This document shows, in pieces, positions 10,941 through 21,837 of a stretch of DNA of 64,000 bases. Within the stretch, counting starts at the first letter, position 1; the number at the start of each line of letters is the position of its first letter. The DNA is from an uncultured Flavobacteriales bacterium (lineage in GTDB: Bacteria > Bacteroidota > Bacteroidia > Flavobacteriales_D > Parvicellaceae), in contig CALSPA010000002.1 of NCBI GenBank assembly GCA_943788115.1, positions 56,976-120,975 of the forward strand, in the 5' to 3' direction. Both the position numbers and the translations under genes were made by a program. A model generated the notes under the pieces. The model worked only from the letters and a program-made list of their open reading frames with translations, searched no databases and had not been told where the DNA came from.

Positions 10941-11074
10941 ATTTTATATTTTATTCTTGTATTTGTCTATAGTTATAATGCTGTTTTTGTTCAGATATAA
11001 CAATAGATATCTTTACATTTAGTTGCTAATAAAAATTCCTTTTTAAAATTATTTCATACTGCATTTCTATATAT

Positions 11075-11082
11075 TATCTTTG
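11075..11082 (+). promoter_or_regulatory. Bacteroidetes -7 element (TATCTTTG)
   Basis: TAnnTTTG match 16 nt upstream of GTG start at 11099. Confidence 0.45.
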
Positions 11083-11098
11083 CTTAAATTAATTAATT

Positions 11099-11713
11099 GT
11101 GCTTATAGAAATTCCAGGAAACAATCCTGATCATAGAAAAATTAAAGAAGTAGCTGATATTCTTAGAAATGGTGGAATTGCAGTAATACCTACAGATACT
11201 ATCTATGCCTTTGCTACTAGCTTAATGAACAAAAAAGGAATGGAGAAGTTAGCCAAGCTTAAAGGGATTAAACTTAAGAATGCGCAATTCTCTCTGATTT
11301 GTGATGACCTGAGTGACATTGCTGCCTATACGAAACCCATGGAAAGAAATATTTTCAGGGCTTTAAAAAATGCTTTCCCTGGCCCATTTACTTTTATACT
11401 CAATGCTAATACGCATGTTTCAAAACTATTTGGAACAAATAAAAAGGAAGTTGGAATCAGAGTTCCTGACCATCCTATTACAAGAGAAATTGTAAAAGAA
11501 TTGGGCCATCCTATTGTAAGTACATCTGTTCACGATGATGATAAAATTAGGCTATACACAACAGATCCTGAATCTATTTTTCAGAATTATGAAAATGATA
11601 TAGATGTAGTAATTGACTCTGGTTATGGAAAAAATCAAGCTTCAACAATTGTAGATTGCACGTCTGGTGATTTACAAATTATTCGTCAAGGAATGGGGAT
11701 ATTAAATAATTGA
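11099..11713 (+). CDS. L-threonylcarbamoyladenylate synthase (Sua5/YciO/YrdC family)
   Basis: GGIAVIPTDTIYAFATSLMNKKGMEKLAKLKG; FPGPFTFIL; VGIRVPDHPITREIV. Confidence 0.9.
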   Translation: MLIEIPGNNPDHRKIKEVADILRNGGIAVIPTDTIYAFATSLMNKKGMEKLAKLKGIKLKNAQFSLICDDLSDIAAYTKPMERNIFRALKNAFPGPFTFILNANTHVSKLFGTNKKEVGIRVPDHPITREIVKELGHPIVSTSVHDDDKIRLYTTDPESIFQNYENDIDVVIDSGYGKNQASTIVDCTSGDLQIIRQGMGILNN

Positions 11714-11728
11714 ATCATTATTTAATAG

Positions 11729-12157
11729 TTATTTTTCTAATTTAAAACTTATAGGAATAGTAAATTTAGAATTAACCAATTCACCATTTTGTTTTCCTGG
11801 TATCCAGTTTGGCATATTCTGAATAAGCCTAACAGCTGCTTTATCTAAATCAGAATGACATCCTTTAATAACTTTTACATTTCTGATTGAACTGTCCTTA
11901 AAAACAACAAATTGCACATAAACTCTTCCCTGAATTCCATTATCACGTGCAGTTTCAGGATATATAATGTTTTCAGAAATAAACTTCATCATTTCATTCA
12001 TTCCTCCTGGAAATGAAGCTTGTTCATCTACAATATCATAAACAACATCATTTTCTGAAGATACAACAGTAATTTTGTTAGGTGGTGGCTCCGGAATTAC
12101 CTGTCCTACAAAATTTAGACAAAAAAAAGTTAATGAAATAATAGTTATAGTTTTCAA
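11729..12157 (-). CDS. TonB C-terminal domain protein (energy transducer TonB)
   Basis: YPETARDNGIQGRVYVQFVVFKDSSIRNVKVIKGCHSDLDKAAVRLIQNMPNWIPGKQNGELVNSKFTIPISF. Confidence 0.9.
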   Translation of the reverse strand: MKTITIISLTFFCLNFVGQVIPEPPPNKITVVSSENDVVYDIVDEQASFPGGMNEMMKFISENIIYPETARDNGIQGRVYVQFVVFKDSSIRNVKVIKGCHSDLDKAAVRLIQNMPNWIPGKQNGELVNSKFTIPISFKLEK

Positions 12158-12275
12158 TATTTTTAATTTATTATGTCTAATATATTATTGTTTATCCAAT
12201 TTCTTTAAAACTTTCTTGAAAACTTTAATTTATGATGTTTACATGATAACTATATTTTAAGAATTTTATATTAAT

Positions 12276-13835
12276 ATGGTTCTCAACTACATATGGATTG
12301 CGTTTTTTCTTATTGCCCTAGTTGTGGCACTGTATAAAACAATTTTCCAGCACGATATGGAAGTTTTTTCTGCCATGGTGAGTAGCACTTTTGATATGGC
12401 AGAAGTTTCATTTGAAATTGCCATTGGCTTAACAGGCATTCTATGTCTTTGGCTAGGGATAATGAACATAGGAGAAAAAGGTGGTGCAGTTCAGCTTCTT
12501 TCTAAATTGGTTGGACCATTTTTCAACAAGCTTTTTCCTGAAATACCCGAAAACCACCCCGCTAGAGGATCTATGATGATGAATTTTTGTGCCAACATGC
12601 TTGGTCTTGATAATGCAGCAACTCCTATGGGTCTTAAAGCCATGAACGAACTGCAAGAGCTTAATGACAAGAAAGATACTGCTAGTAATGCTATGATCAT
12701 GTTTTTGGTATTAAACACCTCTGGCCTTACCCTTATTCCTATAACTGTAATGAACTATCGAAGCCAATTTGGTGCAGAAAATCCTGCAGATGTATTTATC
12801 CCAATACTACTTGCCACTTTTTTTGCTTCTGTTGTAGGTCTAATTACTGTTGCAATCTATCAAAAAATTAACATCTTCAATAAAGTAATATTAGCTTATA
12901 TAGGAGGGATTTCAACACTAATTGCAGGTGCTATTTATTATTTTTCTCAACTTAACCCCGAACAACTTAAAACACAATCTGCCCTAATAAGTAGTATTAT
13001 TCTTTATGGAATTATTTGCTCTTTTATTCTTCTAGCCTTAAGAAAAAAAATAAATGTATACGAAGCATTTATAGAGGGTGCTAAAGGAGGCTTTAACATA
13101 GCCATTAAAATAATCCCTTATTTAGTAGCAATCATCGTTTCCATTGGAGTTTTTAGAGCATCAGGGGCTATGGACATTATAATTGGCGCTATTGCTTCAT
13201 TTTTTGGTTTATTTCTAGAAAACACTTCTTTTGTTAATGGATTACCAACTGCTTTTATGAAACCCCTTAGTGGATCAGGGGCGAGAGGGTTAATGCTTGA
13301 ATCATTCCAACATTTTGGAGTAGATAGTTTTATTGGTAAACTTACTTCTACCCTTCAAGGAGCAACAGACACTACTTTTTACATCATAGCTGTTTACTTT
13401 GGCTCAGTAAGTATTCGAAAAACTCGTTACGCCATTACAGCTGGGTTAATTGCAGATTTCGCAGGAATAGTATCAGCCATATTTATCGCTTATTTATTTT
13501 TTGGAAATACGGTGAATAAAATTAGTAATGAACAATTAACAAATAAGTTTGCCAATGCAGTTTACGCAAACAACTTAATTGAAATTGTTCCTCATATGAA
13601 CAGTTCTATTTATTTAATAGACCAACAGATGGATACCCTAGCTACAAATACGATTGAATTTGTAGCCGCTTTTAATTCTTTGGAGAATTATAAACTTAAA
13701 TGGTCTAAACAACTTAGCGAAAAGGAATATCTTTTAAAATTTCAAAATGAGAAAGAATCTAAAAGCTATAAATTAGAATTTAAAAATGGAGAAATACAAA
13801 AAGCAGAGTATTTAGGCTTTTTTAAATACGATTAA
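12276..13835 (+). CDS. Nucleoside-recognition (SpmA/SpmB-like fused) membrane protein with C-terminal extension
   Basis: MNFCANMLGLDNAATPMGLKAM; LPTAFMKPLSGSGARGLM; roughly 105-aa soluble tail after the last TM. Confidence 0.88.
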   Translation: MVLNYIWIAFFLIALVVALYKTIFQHDMEVFSAMVSSTFDMAEVSFEIAIGLTGILCLWLGIMNIGEKGGAVQLLSKLVGPFFNKLFPEIPENHPARGSMMMNFCANMLGLDNAATPMGLKAMNELQELNDKKDTASNAMIMFLVLNTSGLTLIPITVMNYRSQFGAENPADVFIPILLATFFASVVGLITVAIYQKINIFNKVILAYIGGISTLIAGAIYYFSQLNPEQLKTQSALISSIILYGIICSFILLALRKKINVYEAFIEGAKGGFNIAIKIIPYLVAIIVSIGVFRASGAMDIIIGAIASFFGLFLENTSFVNGLPTAFMKPLSGSGARGLMLESFQHFGVDSFIGKLTSTLQGATDTTFYIIAVYFGSVSIRKTRYAITAGLIADFAGIVSAIFIAYLFFGNTVNKISNEQLTNKFANAVYANNLIEIVPHMNSSIYLIDQQMDTLATNTIEFVAAFNSLENYKLKWSKQLSEKEYLLKFQNEKESKSYKLEFKNGEIQKAEYLGFFKYD

Positions 13836-14429
13836 TTAAATTTTAGATGCTAGTAATAGTTTAGAGTGTAGTATTTCAACCTTATTTTTCAAATCCAATA
13901 CAGATAAATCATTTTCAATAGTATAATCAGAATATTTTATTTTTTCTTTTTCGTTCATCTGATTATTAATTCGTTTTAAAACATCTCCTTCTAAGCTTCT
14001 ATCTCTCGCTAGCACTCTTTTTATTCTAATGGATAAGGAACAAGTAACAAGAATAGTTTTATCCATTTGTTTATAAGCTCCACTTTCAATTAAAATTGCA
14101 GCCTCTTTAATAATGTATTTCGCATCTTGATCTGCAACCCAAGATTTAAAATCTTCAGCAACAAATGGATGAACAATTGAATTTAGTTTATATAATGATT
14201 CTTTAGAATTGAAAACTAATTCCGACAGATAATTCTTATTTAAATAACCATCTTTAAAAGATTCATTGCCAAATGATTGAGTTATTGATTTTCCTAAATT
14301 TTTATTGGAAGTCATTAACTTTTTGGCTCTTAAGTCAGAGTTATAAATTGGAACGCCAAGATCTGAAAAAATATTAGCAATTGTTGTTTTACCAGTTCCA
14401 ATCCCTCCAGTTAAACCAATCTTAAGCAT
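13836..14429 (-). CDS. coaE: Dephospho-CoA kinase
   Basis: MLKIGLTGGIGTGKTTIANIFSDLGVPIYNSD. Confidence 0.95.
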   Translation of the reverse strand: MLKIGLTGGIGTGKTTIANIFSDLGVPIYNSDLRAKKLMTSNKNLGKSITQSFGNESFKDGYLNKNYLSELVFNSKESLYKLNSIVHPFVAEDFKSWVADQDAKYIIKEAAILIESGAYKQMDKTILVTCSLSIRIKRVLARDRSLEGDVLKRINNQMNEKEKIKYSDYTIENDLSVLDLKNKVEILHSKLLLASKI

Positions 14430-14434
14430 TGAAT

Positions 14435-14773
14435 TTATTTTTTAGCAGCACCCATCGCTGCATTACCAGCCGTTTCATCAGTTAATTGAGTAGAGCTATC
14501 TAAAGATACAGCAGATTTTTCAACTATTAGTTTAACTCCACCCTCTACTTGAAGAAGAATTGTTGTTTCTTTCACTTCAGCAACTTTACCGTGAATACCA
14601 CCAATAGTTTGCACACTATCTCCCTTTTTTAAATTATTTCTAAGTTCTTCTAATTTTTTTCTTTTCTTATTTTGAGGTCTTATCATAAAAAAATAAAAAA
14701 CCAATAGCATTGCACCAAAAAATGCATAAGTAGTCCAGCCATTTGGCTCTGTAGGTGTTTGTAAAAAAATCAT
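14435..14773 (-). CDS. yajC: Preprotein translocase subunit YajC
   Basis: FYFFMIRPQNKKRKKLEELRNNLKKGDSVQTIGGIHGKV. Confidence 0.95.
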   Translation of the reverse strand: MIFLQTPTEPNGWTTYAFFGAMLLVFYFFMIRPQNKKRKKLEELRNNLKKGDSVQTIGGIHGKVAEVKETTILLQVEGGVKLIVEKSAVSLDSSTQLTDETAGNAAMGAAKK

Positions 14774-14792
14774 TTTATTATTATTTATTTTA

Positions 14793-15218
14793 TTAAATAC
14801 CTACGACTTCACCTTTGAGAAACAATCGATTTGTAGCAGGTCTTGTATTAGCAATTATTGAAATGTATTTTCTTTGAGATCCAGGTCTTTTAGGTGTAAA
14901 CTCTATTGGAATTTCACCTTTATTTCCTGGAAGTATTGGATGCTTTGGCCAATCTTTTAAAACAGTACAACCACATGCAGCTTTTACAGAATGAATTAAA
15001 AGTGGAGTTTTACCAACATTTTTAAAAGTAAATGTGTGTGAAATGGTAGAGCCCATTGCCAAAGTATCAAAAACATATTCTAATTCTGAAAACTCTATAA
15101 CTGGCGGATTCTCAGGATCTATCATATCTGCAGTAATTGCAGGAAGCTGGTCTGTTTTATCAGTAATGCAACTTGCAGCAATTAAAGAAAATAGTAAAAT
15201 AGTTATTAAATTTTTCAT
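14793..15218 (-). CDS. DUF1573 domain lipoprotein
   Basis: Lipobox LIAASC; FTFKNVGKTPLLIHSVKAACGCTVLKDWPKHPILPGNKGEIPIEF. Confidence 0.9.
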   Translation of the reverse strand: MKNLITILLFSLIAASCITDKTDQLPAITADMIDPENPPVIEFSELEYVFDTLAMGSTISHTFTFKNVGKTPLLIHSVKAACGCTVLKDWPKHPILPGNKGEIPIEFTPKRPGSQRKYISIIANTRPATNRLFLKGEVVGI

Positions 15219-16162
15219 CCTATTAATCCCCTTCCAGTTTTATTAATCACACCTTTCTTTTTTAAATCGGCAAAAACATTATCCAAAATTCCATTGATAA
15301 AACCATTACTTTTTGGAGTTGAATAAAACTTAGAAATTTCTATGTATTCATTAAGTGTCACTTTTATAGGAATTGAAGAAAACGAACTTGCTTCATTAAT
15401 TGCCATATTCATAAGAATCATGTCCATTTTAGCTAATCTATCTTGGTCCCAGTTTTTTGTATAACTAGCAAGTACTAAATCATATTTTTCTTTATTAGAA
15501 AGTGTTAGTTGAAATAAATCTTTTGCAAATTGCTCTTCATCCTCTTTCCATAGCGGAAGTATTATTTCTTGATTTTCACCATCTTCATTTAACGATTTTA
15601 ATGTTTTTAAAACCATTGAACAAACATGATCTATGTCATCTACCCAATAAATGCTGTTTTCTTCAAAAAAATGATGTATTAAATCAAAATTACATATCTC
15701 CTTTTTAAACAACTTAATGCAATTACTCTTATCATATGTAAAGCCAGTGCCTTCCTCATTAGAAACCTCTAAAAAAGCCTCGGAATTTAAAAGATAATTG
15801 TATAATTTTTTGACAATATCTTGCTTAACATCTCCTACCCAATTTACACTTAGGTTTTCTGCAGCATTTAACAAATAGGTATTGCTACTTAGTGTTTTAA
15901 TGAATGAATTATTTAAAAAATTTTGATGAACTAATGCATCTTCAGAACTTGAAAACTTTCTATTTTTTATTTCTTCTGATTTTAGCTCAGCATGTCTTGC
16001 CAACTCACCAAATAATGTTAAGTAAAAAACATACATTTCGTACATTTTAGAGATGCTTAGCATTAATTCCTTGTTTCCTGCAGGTTTACTTCCATTGTCA
16101 GATTGAAAGAAAGCATATAATGATTGAAGAATTTTAATTCTTATCTGTCTTCTATTTAGCAT
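15215..16162 (-). CDS. nusB: Transcription antitermination factor NusB
   Basis: MLNRRQIRIKILQSLYAFFQS; RLAKMDMILMNMAINEASSFSSIPIKVTLNEYIEISKFYSTPKSNGFINGILDNV. Confidence 0.93.
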   Translation of the reverse strand: MLNRRQIRIKILQSLYAFFQSDNGSKPAGNKELMLSISKMYEMYVFYLTLFGELARHAELKSEEIKNRKFSSSEDALVHQNFLNNSFIKTLSSNTYLLNAAENLSVNWVGDVKQDIVKKLYNYLLNSEAFLEVSNEEGTGFTYDKSNCIKLFKKEICNFDLIHHFFEENSIYWVDDIDHVCSMVLKTLKSLNEDGENQEIILPLWKEDEEQFAKDLFQLTLSNKEKYDLVLASYTKNWDQDRLAKMDMILMNMAINEASSFSSIPIKVTLNEYIEISKFYSTPKSNGFINGILDNVFADLKKKGVINKTGRGLIG

Positions 16163-16163
16163 A

Positions 16164-17261
16164 TCAAGAATTTTTTTTAGCAGCTAATTCCTTTTGAATT
16201 CTTTGCTCAGCCATTCTGTTTGCAACTAGAAATGTAGGCAAGCCTTCCTCTATTGAAGATTGAATAATATTGTAAGTTGTAGAATAAATATTTTCTGCCA
16301 TTTTCATTACTTCTTCACTTGAAATATTCATTACTTCTGCATAGCAATTCATTACACCACCTGCATTAATTAAAAAGTCTGGTGCATATATTATACCTTT
16401 TTCCATTAACAAACTACCGTGAATATTTTCATCTGCTAATTGATTATTTGCAGCTCCAGCGATAATGCTGCATTTTAATTCTTGTAGTGTTTGATCATTG
16501 ACAGTTGCTCCCAATGCACAAGGAGCATAAATGTCCATATCTATGTTATAGATGTCGTCAGGGTTAACAACGTTACAAGAATATTTATTTGCAACGTTAC
16601 TTAAAATATCTTCATGAATATCTGTTATAGTAATGTTGGCACCTTCTTTAGAAAGATAACCAACCAAATATTCTCCGACATGACCAACACCTTGAACAGC
16701 AATTTTCTTACCATTTAAAGAATCGTTTCCAAATTGAATTTTAGCTGCAGCTTTCATTCCCATATATACTCCAAAAGCTGTAACTGGAGATGGATCACCA
16801 CTTTTACCTGGCATTCCAGAAACATGTTTGGTTTCTTTTGAAATATGAATCATATCTTGAGGACTAATACCAACATCTTCTGCTGTAATGTATGCTCCTG
16901 CAAGACTTTCCACATATCTCCCAAAGCTTCTGAATAAAGCTTCCGATTTATCTTTTCTTGAATCTCCAATTATAACCGCTTTACCACCACCTAAATTGAG
17001 GTTTGAAATGGCATTTTTGTAGGTCATACCACGAGACAATCTCAACACATCCCTTAATGCATCAGACTCACTTTTATAGGACCACATTCGGGTACCACCA
17101 AGAGATGGACCGCAAACAGTACTATGAACAGCAATTATGGCTTTTAATCCTGATTCAGGATCTTGACAAATGAGAACTTTTTCATGTCCCATTGTAAACA
17201 TCTCAGATACAACGTCTGACTGTTTATTATTGTTATTTGAAACTTCTTTAACTTCCATCAA
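16164..17261 (-). CDS. Glu/Leu/Phe/Val dehydrogenase (leucine dehydrogenase-like)
   Basis: GPSLGGTRMW, RGMTYKNAISNLNLGGGKAVI, ITAEDVG, VQGVGHVGEYL. Confidence 0.92.
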   Translation of the reverse strand: MMEVKEVSNNNNKQSDVVSEMFTMGHEKVLICQDPESGLKAIIAVHSTVCGPSLGGTRMWSYKSESDALRDVLRLSRGMTYKNAISNLNLGGGKAVIIGDSRKDKSEALFRSFGRYVESLAGAYITAEDVGISPQDMIHISKETKHVSGMPGKSGDPSPVTAFGVYMGMKAAAKIQFGNDSLNGKKIAVQGVGHVGEYLVGYLSKEGANITITDIHEDILSNVANKYSCNVVNPDDIYNIDMDIYAPCALGATVNDQTLQELKCSIIAGAANNQLADENIHGSLLMEKGIIYAPDFLINAGGVMNCYAEVMNISSEEVMKMAENIYSTTYNIIQSSIEEGLPTFLVANRMAEQRIQKELAAKKNS

Positions 17262-17388
17262 TTTATCGTTGAATAGGATTTAATAACTAGTTCGTCTTTA
17301 AAGAGCTTTGCAAATGTAATATAATGTCTAATATTAAATATTATTTCATGAAAATATTCTTGATTACTATTATATTTGAAATCAATTA

Positions 17389-19164
17389 ATGAAACCTCTT
17401 TTCCACCTCAATAAATATTTATTTAAATACAAGTGGCATCTTTTGCTTGGTTTTTTGTTTATTATTTTCTCCAACCTCTTTAAAGTTTACATGCCTGCTA
17501 TAGTTGATCAGGCAGCTGATGAAATTTCCAATTATTTTAAAGACGCACAAAACACAGATCTTAACACAAATAATGAGCTCTGGAATGCTGGCTTAAAGCT
17601 TAGCCTTGTCTATTTGGCTTTAGCATTTATTAGTGGATTGTTCTTGTTTCTAACCAGGCAAACAATTATAGTTATGTCCAGGAAAATTGAATATGATTTA
17701 AAAAATGAAATTTTTGATCATTATCAATCCCTAAGTATGTCCTTTTTCAAAAAAAACAACACTGGAGACTTAATGAACAGAATTAGTGAAGATGTTGGCA
17801 AGGTTAGAATGTATTTGGGTCCTGCTATAATGTACACACTTAATGTATTTGTTCTCTTCACTATGGTCATTACTTTTATGTTCAACAAGAATGTTAGCCT
17901 TACTCTATATGTACTTATTCCTTTACCTATATTATCTTTTATTATTTATAAAATCAGTTTTGTAATAAATAAAAAAAGTGAAAAAACACAACAACAACAA
18001 TCTATGCTATCAACATTTGTTCAAGAAGCATTTTCTGGAATAAGAGTTCTTAAAGCTTACAATAGAGAAAGTTATTTTCAATATAATTTTAAAAATGAAA
18101 CAGAAAACTACAAAAGAGCATCCTTAAGCTTGGCTTTTGTAAACTCATTTTTTCTCCCTGCAATTGTACTCTTAATTGGGTTAAGTACAATTCTAACCAT
18201 TTACATTGGTGGTATTAAAACAATTAACAACGAAATTGATTATGGTGACATTTTACAATTCATTTTCTACATCAACCTTCTTACTTGGCCATTTGCCTCT
18301 ATTGGTTGGGTTACATCTCTAATTCAAAGAGCAGCTGCATCACAAAAAAGAATAAATGAATTTTTGCTTCAAAATGAAACAATTGAGAACCTTCAACCTG
18401 AAAACCAAATTAACTCTATAAATTCTTTAGTTTTCAGGAAGGTTTTTTTTGAATATGAGCAAACCAATATTAAAGCGCTAGAAAACATTTCATTTGAGCT
18501 CAACAAAGGTCAAACCTTAGGAATAATCGGAAGAACAGGTTCTGGTAAATCTACAATTGCCAATCTAATCTGTAGACTTTACGATGTAAACATCGGAAAC
18601 ATTCAAATTAACTCTAATAGTATTAATGAATTCAATTTATTTAGCCTTAGATCTAAAATTGGATATGTTCCTCAGGATGTATTTCTTTTTTCAGACACCA
18701 TTAAAAACAACATTATGTTTGGCATTGAAAATGACAATATAGATGACCAGCTAATAATTAACGCTGCTAAACAAGCACAAATCCATGAAGACATTATGGG
18801 ATTTCCAGATAATTACAATACCAAAATTGGAGAAAGAGGAATCACTCTTTCTGGAGGTCAAAAACAAAGAATTTCTATTGCTAGAGCATTAATTAGAAAA
18901 CCCAATGTGTTAATTCTCGATGATTGTCTATCTGCTGTAGATACTGAAACAGAAGATAAAATATTGAAAAATTTATATCGTAATAATAAAAGCAATATTA
19001 CTGTAATTATAGGACATAGAATAAGTTCTGTATCATCAGCAAATCAAATAATAGTATTAGAAAAAGGTGGTATTGTAGAAAATGGAAATCATTCAGAGTT
19101 AATAAAAAAACAAGGCTATTATTATGAAATTCATAAAAAACAGTTATTAGAAAAAAAACAATGA
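17389..19164 (+). CDS. ABC transporter, fused permease/ATPase
   Basis: Six-TM domain; Walker A GRTGSGKST; signature LSGGQKQR; Walker B VLILDD. Confidence 0.95.
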   Translation: MKPLFHLNKYLFKYKWHLLLGFLFIIFSNLFKVYMPAIVDQAADEISNYFKDAQNTDLNTNNELWNAGLKLSLVYLALAFISGLFLFLTRQTIIVMSRKIEYDLKNEIFDHYQSLSMSFFKKNNTGDLMNRISEDVGKVRMYLGPAIMYTLNVFVLFTMVITFMFNKNVSLTLYVLIPLPILSFIIYKISFVINKKSEKTQQQQSMLSTFVQEAFSGIRVLKAYNRESYFQYNFKNETENYKRASLSLAFVNSFFLPAIVLLIGLSTILTIYIGGIKTINNEIDYGDILQFIFYINLLTWPFASIGWVTSLIQRAAASQKRINEFLLQNETIENLQPENQINSINSLVFRKVFFEYEQTNIKALENISFELNKGQTLGIIGRTGSGKSTIANLICRLYDVNIGNIQINSNSINEFNLFSLRSKIGYVPQDVFLFSDTIKNNIMFGIENDNIDDQLIINAAKQAQIHEDIMGFPDNYNTKIGERGITLSGGQKQRISIARALIRKPNVLILDDCLSAVDTETEDKILKNLYRNNKSNITVIIGHRISSVSSANQIIVLEKGGIVENGNHSELIKKQGYYYEIHKKQLLEKKQ

Positions 19165-19226
19165 TTTTTTTGGGTTTCTTTTGCTTTAAGAAAAGAGTTA
19201 AGTAAATTGCATAGTAATTAAACAAG

Positions 19227-19601
19227 ATGGAAGAAAACGATAAAAATAATTACAGAGATGAAATCTACTCTAATGCTGTAAGAGCTGGGAAAAGAACTTA
19301 CTTTTTCGATGTGAAGTCTACTCGTGGTGGCGATTATTATTTAACAATCACTGAAAGCAAGAAACGTTTTCAACAAGATGGATCTTTTCATTTTGAAAAA
19401 CACAAGTTGTTTTTATACAAAGAAGATTTCGAGAAATTTAATGATGGATTGACTGATGTAATTAATAAAATACAAGAGCTCAATCAAGGAGCTAATGATG
19501 ATTCTTTCCAAGACTCTAAAGACGAACAATCTAACAACACTCCTGAGAGTGACTCTTCAGATAATAATAATTTCAAAGAGGTAGACTTTGACGATTTATA
19601 A
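19227..19601 (+). CDS. PUR family DNA/RNA-binding protein (DUF3276)
   Basis: AGKRTYFFDVKSTRGGDYYLTITESKKRF...FEKHKLFLYKEDFEKF. Confidence 0.92.
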   Translation: MEENDKNNYRDEIYSNAVRAGKRTYFFDVKSTRGGDYYLTITESKKRFQQDGSFHFEKHKLFLYKEDFEKFNDGLTDVINKIQELNQGANDDSFQDSKDEQSNNTPESDSSDNNNFKEVDFDDL

Positions 19602-19603
19602 TA

Positions 19604-20122
19604 TTAGAAATTCATAAATTCTTTTAGCATTGATTCTAACCTTTTAATTGTTTGTTGATCTACTATTTCAGTTTCGTCAATTAACTTTTCTATCCCACTC
19701 AACTTAGGCTTATTTGAAAATACTTCAATTTTAAGATGATGTAATACACACGTGAAATGATCTAAAGCTCTTAATGCTCCTGAATGACCAGAGGAAAGCC
19801 CTATTAAACATGACTTTTTCCCAGCCATGGAAAGATGATCTAATGAATCTATAAATGCTTTTAAAACTCCAGGATAACTTCCATTATATTCTGGAATTAT
19901 GAAAATAATTTTTTGGGCTTCACTCATGTATTTAGCAGTTAATTCTAAATAATCTGGTGTACTATTACCAAAAGAATTATTAAAAATAAAATCTTCAGGG
20001 AGGTTTTCTAAAGATAGTATATCGCTTTCAATTCCATTTTTATAGAAAATATTTTGACATGTCTTTGCGACTTTAAAACTGTTACTTTTTTTTCTGTTAG
20101 TGGATGAAATTATAGAAATCAT
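19604..20122 (-). CDS. NAD(P)H-dependent FMN reductase-like flavoprotein
   Basis: ISIISSTNRKKSNSFKVAK; IIFIIPEYNGSYPGVLKAFIDSL. Confidence 0.88.
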   Translation of the reverse strand: MISIISSTNRKKSNSFKVAKTCQNIFYKNGIESDILSLENLPEDFIFNNSFGNSTPDYLELTAKYMSEAQKIIFIIPEYNGSYPGVLKAFIDSLDHLSMAGKKSCLIGLSSGHSGALRALDHFTCVLHHLKIEVFSNKPKLSGIEKLIDETEIVDQQTIKRLESMLKEFMNF

Positions 20123-20342
20123 AAAAAAATTATTAACACTCTAATTCATTATACAAAAATTTGTAAGTAGCTGTATATCTTCGATTTAATAAGATGCTAT
20201 CTAGCTTAAACTTTAGTGTTTATGTTAACAAATTGTAATTAGAGAGCCAATAAACAAAAATTTGTGTATAAATGAAACATAGATTAAGTCTTTATTTGAT
20301 TATTTACAGATAAATTTGATATAAGATTTAAATCTATCCATT

Positions 20343-21023
20343 ATGGAAGTCACTTTTTATGGACATGCTTGTTTCTCAGTTAATATAGAAGGTAAAAAAA
20401 TTCTTTTCGATCCTTTTATCACTCCTAACGAACTTGCAAATAATATTGACATTAACACCATTGAAGCTGATTACATCTTTATATCTCATGGACATGAAGA
20501 CCACGTAGCAGATGTTGAGAAAATTGCAAAAAAAACAAATGCTACTATTGTTTCTAATTTTGAAATTGTTAGTTGGTTTAATTCTAAAGGGCTTTCAAAT
20601 TCGCACCCAATGAATCATGGTGGTTCTTGGAATTTTGATTTTGGCAAAGTAAAATATGTTAATGCTGTTCATAGCAGCACTCTTCCAGATGGAAGTATTG
20701 GAGGGAATCCTGGTGGCTTTGTAGTTGAATCGAATGCTGGTAATTTTTATTTTGCTGGTGACACTGCACTTAACATGGATATGAAGCTGATTCCACTATT
20801 TACAAACTTAGACTTTGCAATTTTTCCTATTGGAGATAATTTCACAATGGGTATTGAAGAAGCTATTGTTGCTGCTGATTTTGTTAAAGTAAACAAAGTA
20901 ATGGGAGTTCATTACGATACATTTGGTTACATCAAAATTGATAAAAATCAAGCAATTAATTCATTTGAAAAAAACAATTTAACATTAATCCTACCAGAAA
21001 TAGGAGAAACTATTGAAATTTAA
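20343..21023 (+). CDS. Metal-dependent hydrolase, beta-lactamase fold (UPF0173-like)
   Basis: [47 protein letters not shown]. Confidence 0.9.
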   Translation: MEVTFYGHACFSVNIEGKKILFDPFITPNELANNIDINTIEADYIFISHGHEDHVADVEKIAKKTNATIVSNFEIVSWFNSKGLSNSHPMNHGGSWNFDFGKVKYVNAVHSSTLPDGSIGGNPGGFVVESNAGNFYFAGDTALNMDMKLIPLFTNLDFAIFPIGDNFTMGIEEAIVAADFVKVNKVMGVHYDTFGYIKIDKNQAINSFEKNNLTLILPEIGETIEI

Positions 21024-21027
21024 AATT

Positions 21028-21837
21028 ATGGGTAAAGTTATAACTATTGCAAATCAAAAAGGAGGAGTTGGGAAAACTACTACCGCTATAAATCTAGCAG
21101 CATGTTTAGGTGTTCTTGAAAAAAAGGTATTGTTAATAGATGCTGATCCTCAAGCAAATTGCACTTCTGGTGTTGGTGTTGAATCGAATAATATTAATGG
21201 CAGCATTTACAATTGCATTGTAGATGCAAATTCTAACATTAATGATTTCATTAAGGAAACTTCAAACCCAAACCTCTCAATTCTACCATCCCATATAGAT
21301 TTAGTGGGTGCAGAAATTGAAATGATTAATTTAAATCAAAGAGAGTATATAATTAAAAACTTGATTGATCCTATTAAAGATTTATACGATTTTATTATTA
21401 TAGATTGTTCTCCATCATTAGGATTAATTACCTTAAACTCCCTAACTGCATCTGACAGTGTAATAATACCAGTTCAATGTGAATACTTCGCTTTAGAAGG
21501 TTTAGGAAAGCTTTTAAATACAATAAAAATCGTTCAAACCAGACTTAACTCAAATTTAAGCATTGAAGGAATCTTACTTACAATGTATGATACAAGGTTA
21601 AGATTAGCTAATCAAGTTATAGAAGAAGTTAAGCTGCATTTTCAACAATTAGTTTTTAATACAGTTATTCATAGAAACACAAGGTTAGGTGAAGCTCCAA
21701 GCCATGGAGAAACAATAATAATGCACGATGCTAGCAGTAAGGGGGCAATAAATTATTTGAATCTTGCAAAAGAAGTTTTAACCAACAACATTAAAGTTGA
21801 AAACAAACTAGACAAAATTTCATCTGATGAACTCTAA
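21028..21837 (+). CDS. parA: Chromosome partitioning ATPase ParA
   Basis: [31 protein letters not shown] track start 21013, ATG at 21028 preferred. Confidence 0.94.
   Translation: MGKVITIANQKGGVGKTTTAINLAACLGVLEKKVLLIDADPQANCTSGVGVESNNINGSIYNCIVDANSNINDFIKETSNPNLSILPSHIDLVGAEIEMINLNQREYIIKNLIDPIKDLYDFIIIDCSPSLGLITLNSLTASDSVIIPVQCEYFALEGLGKLLNTIKIVQTRLNSNLSIEGILLTMYDTRLRLANQVIEEVKLHFQQLVFNTVIHRNTRLGEAPSHGETIIMHDASSKGAINYLNLAKEVLTNNIKVENKLDKISSDEL

Noticed and set aside
12453-12718. Minus-strand ORFs inside the nucleoside-recognition gene
   Set aside because: Shadow translations; the coding strand has strong family motifs.
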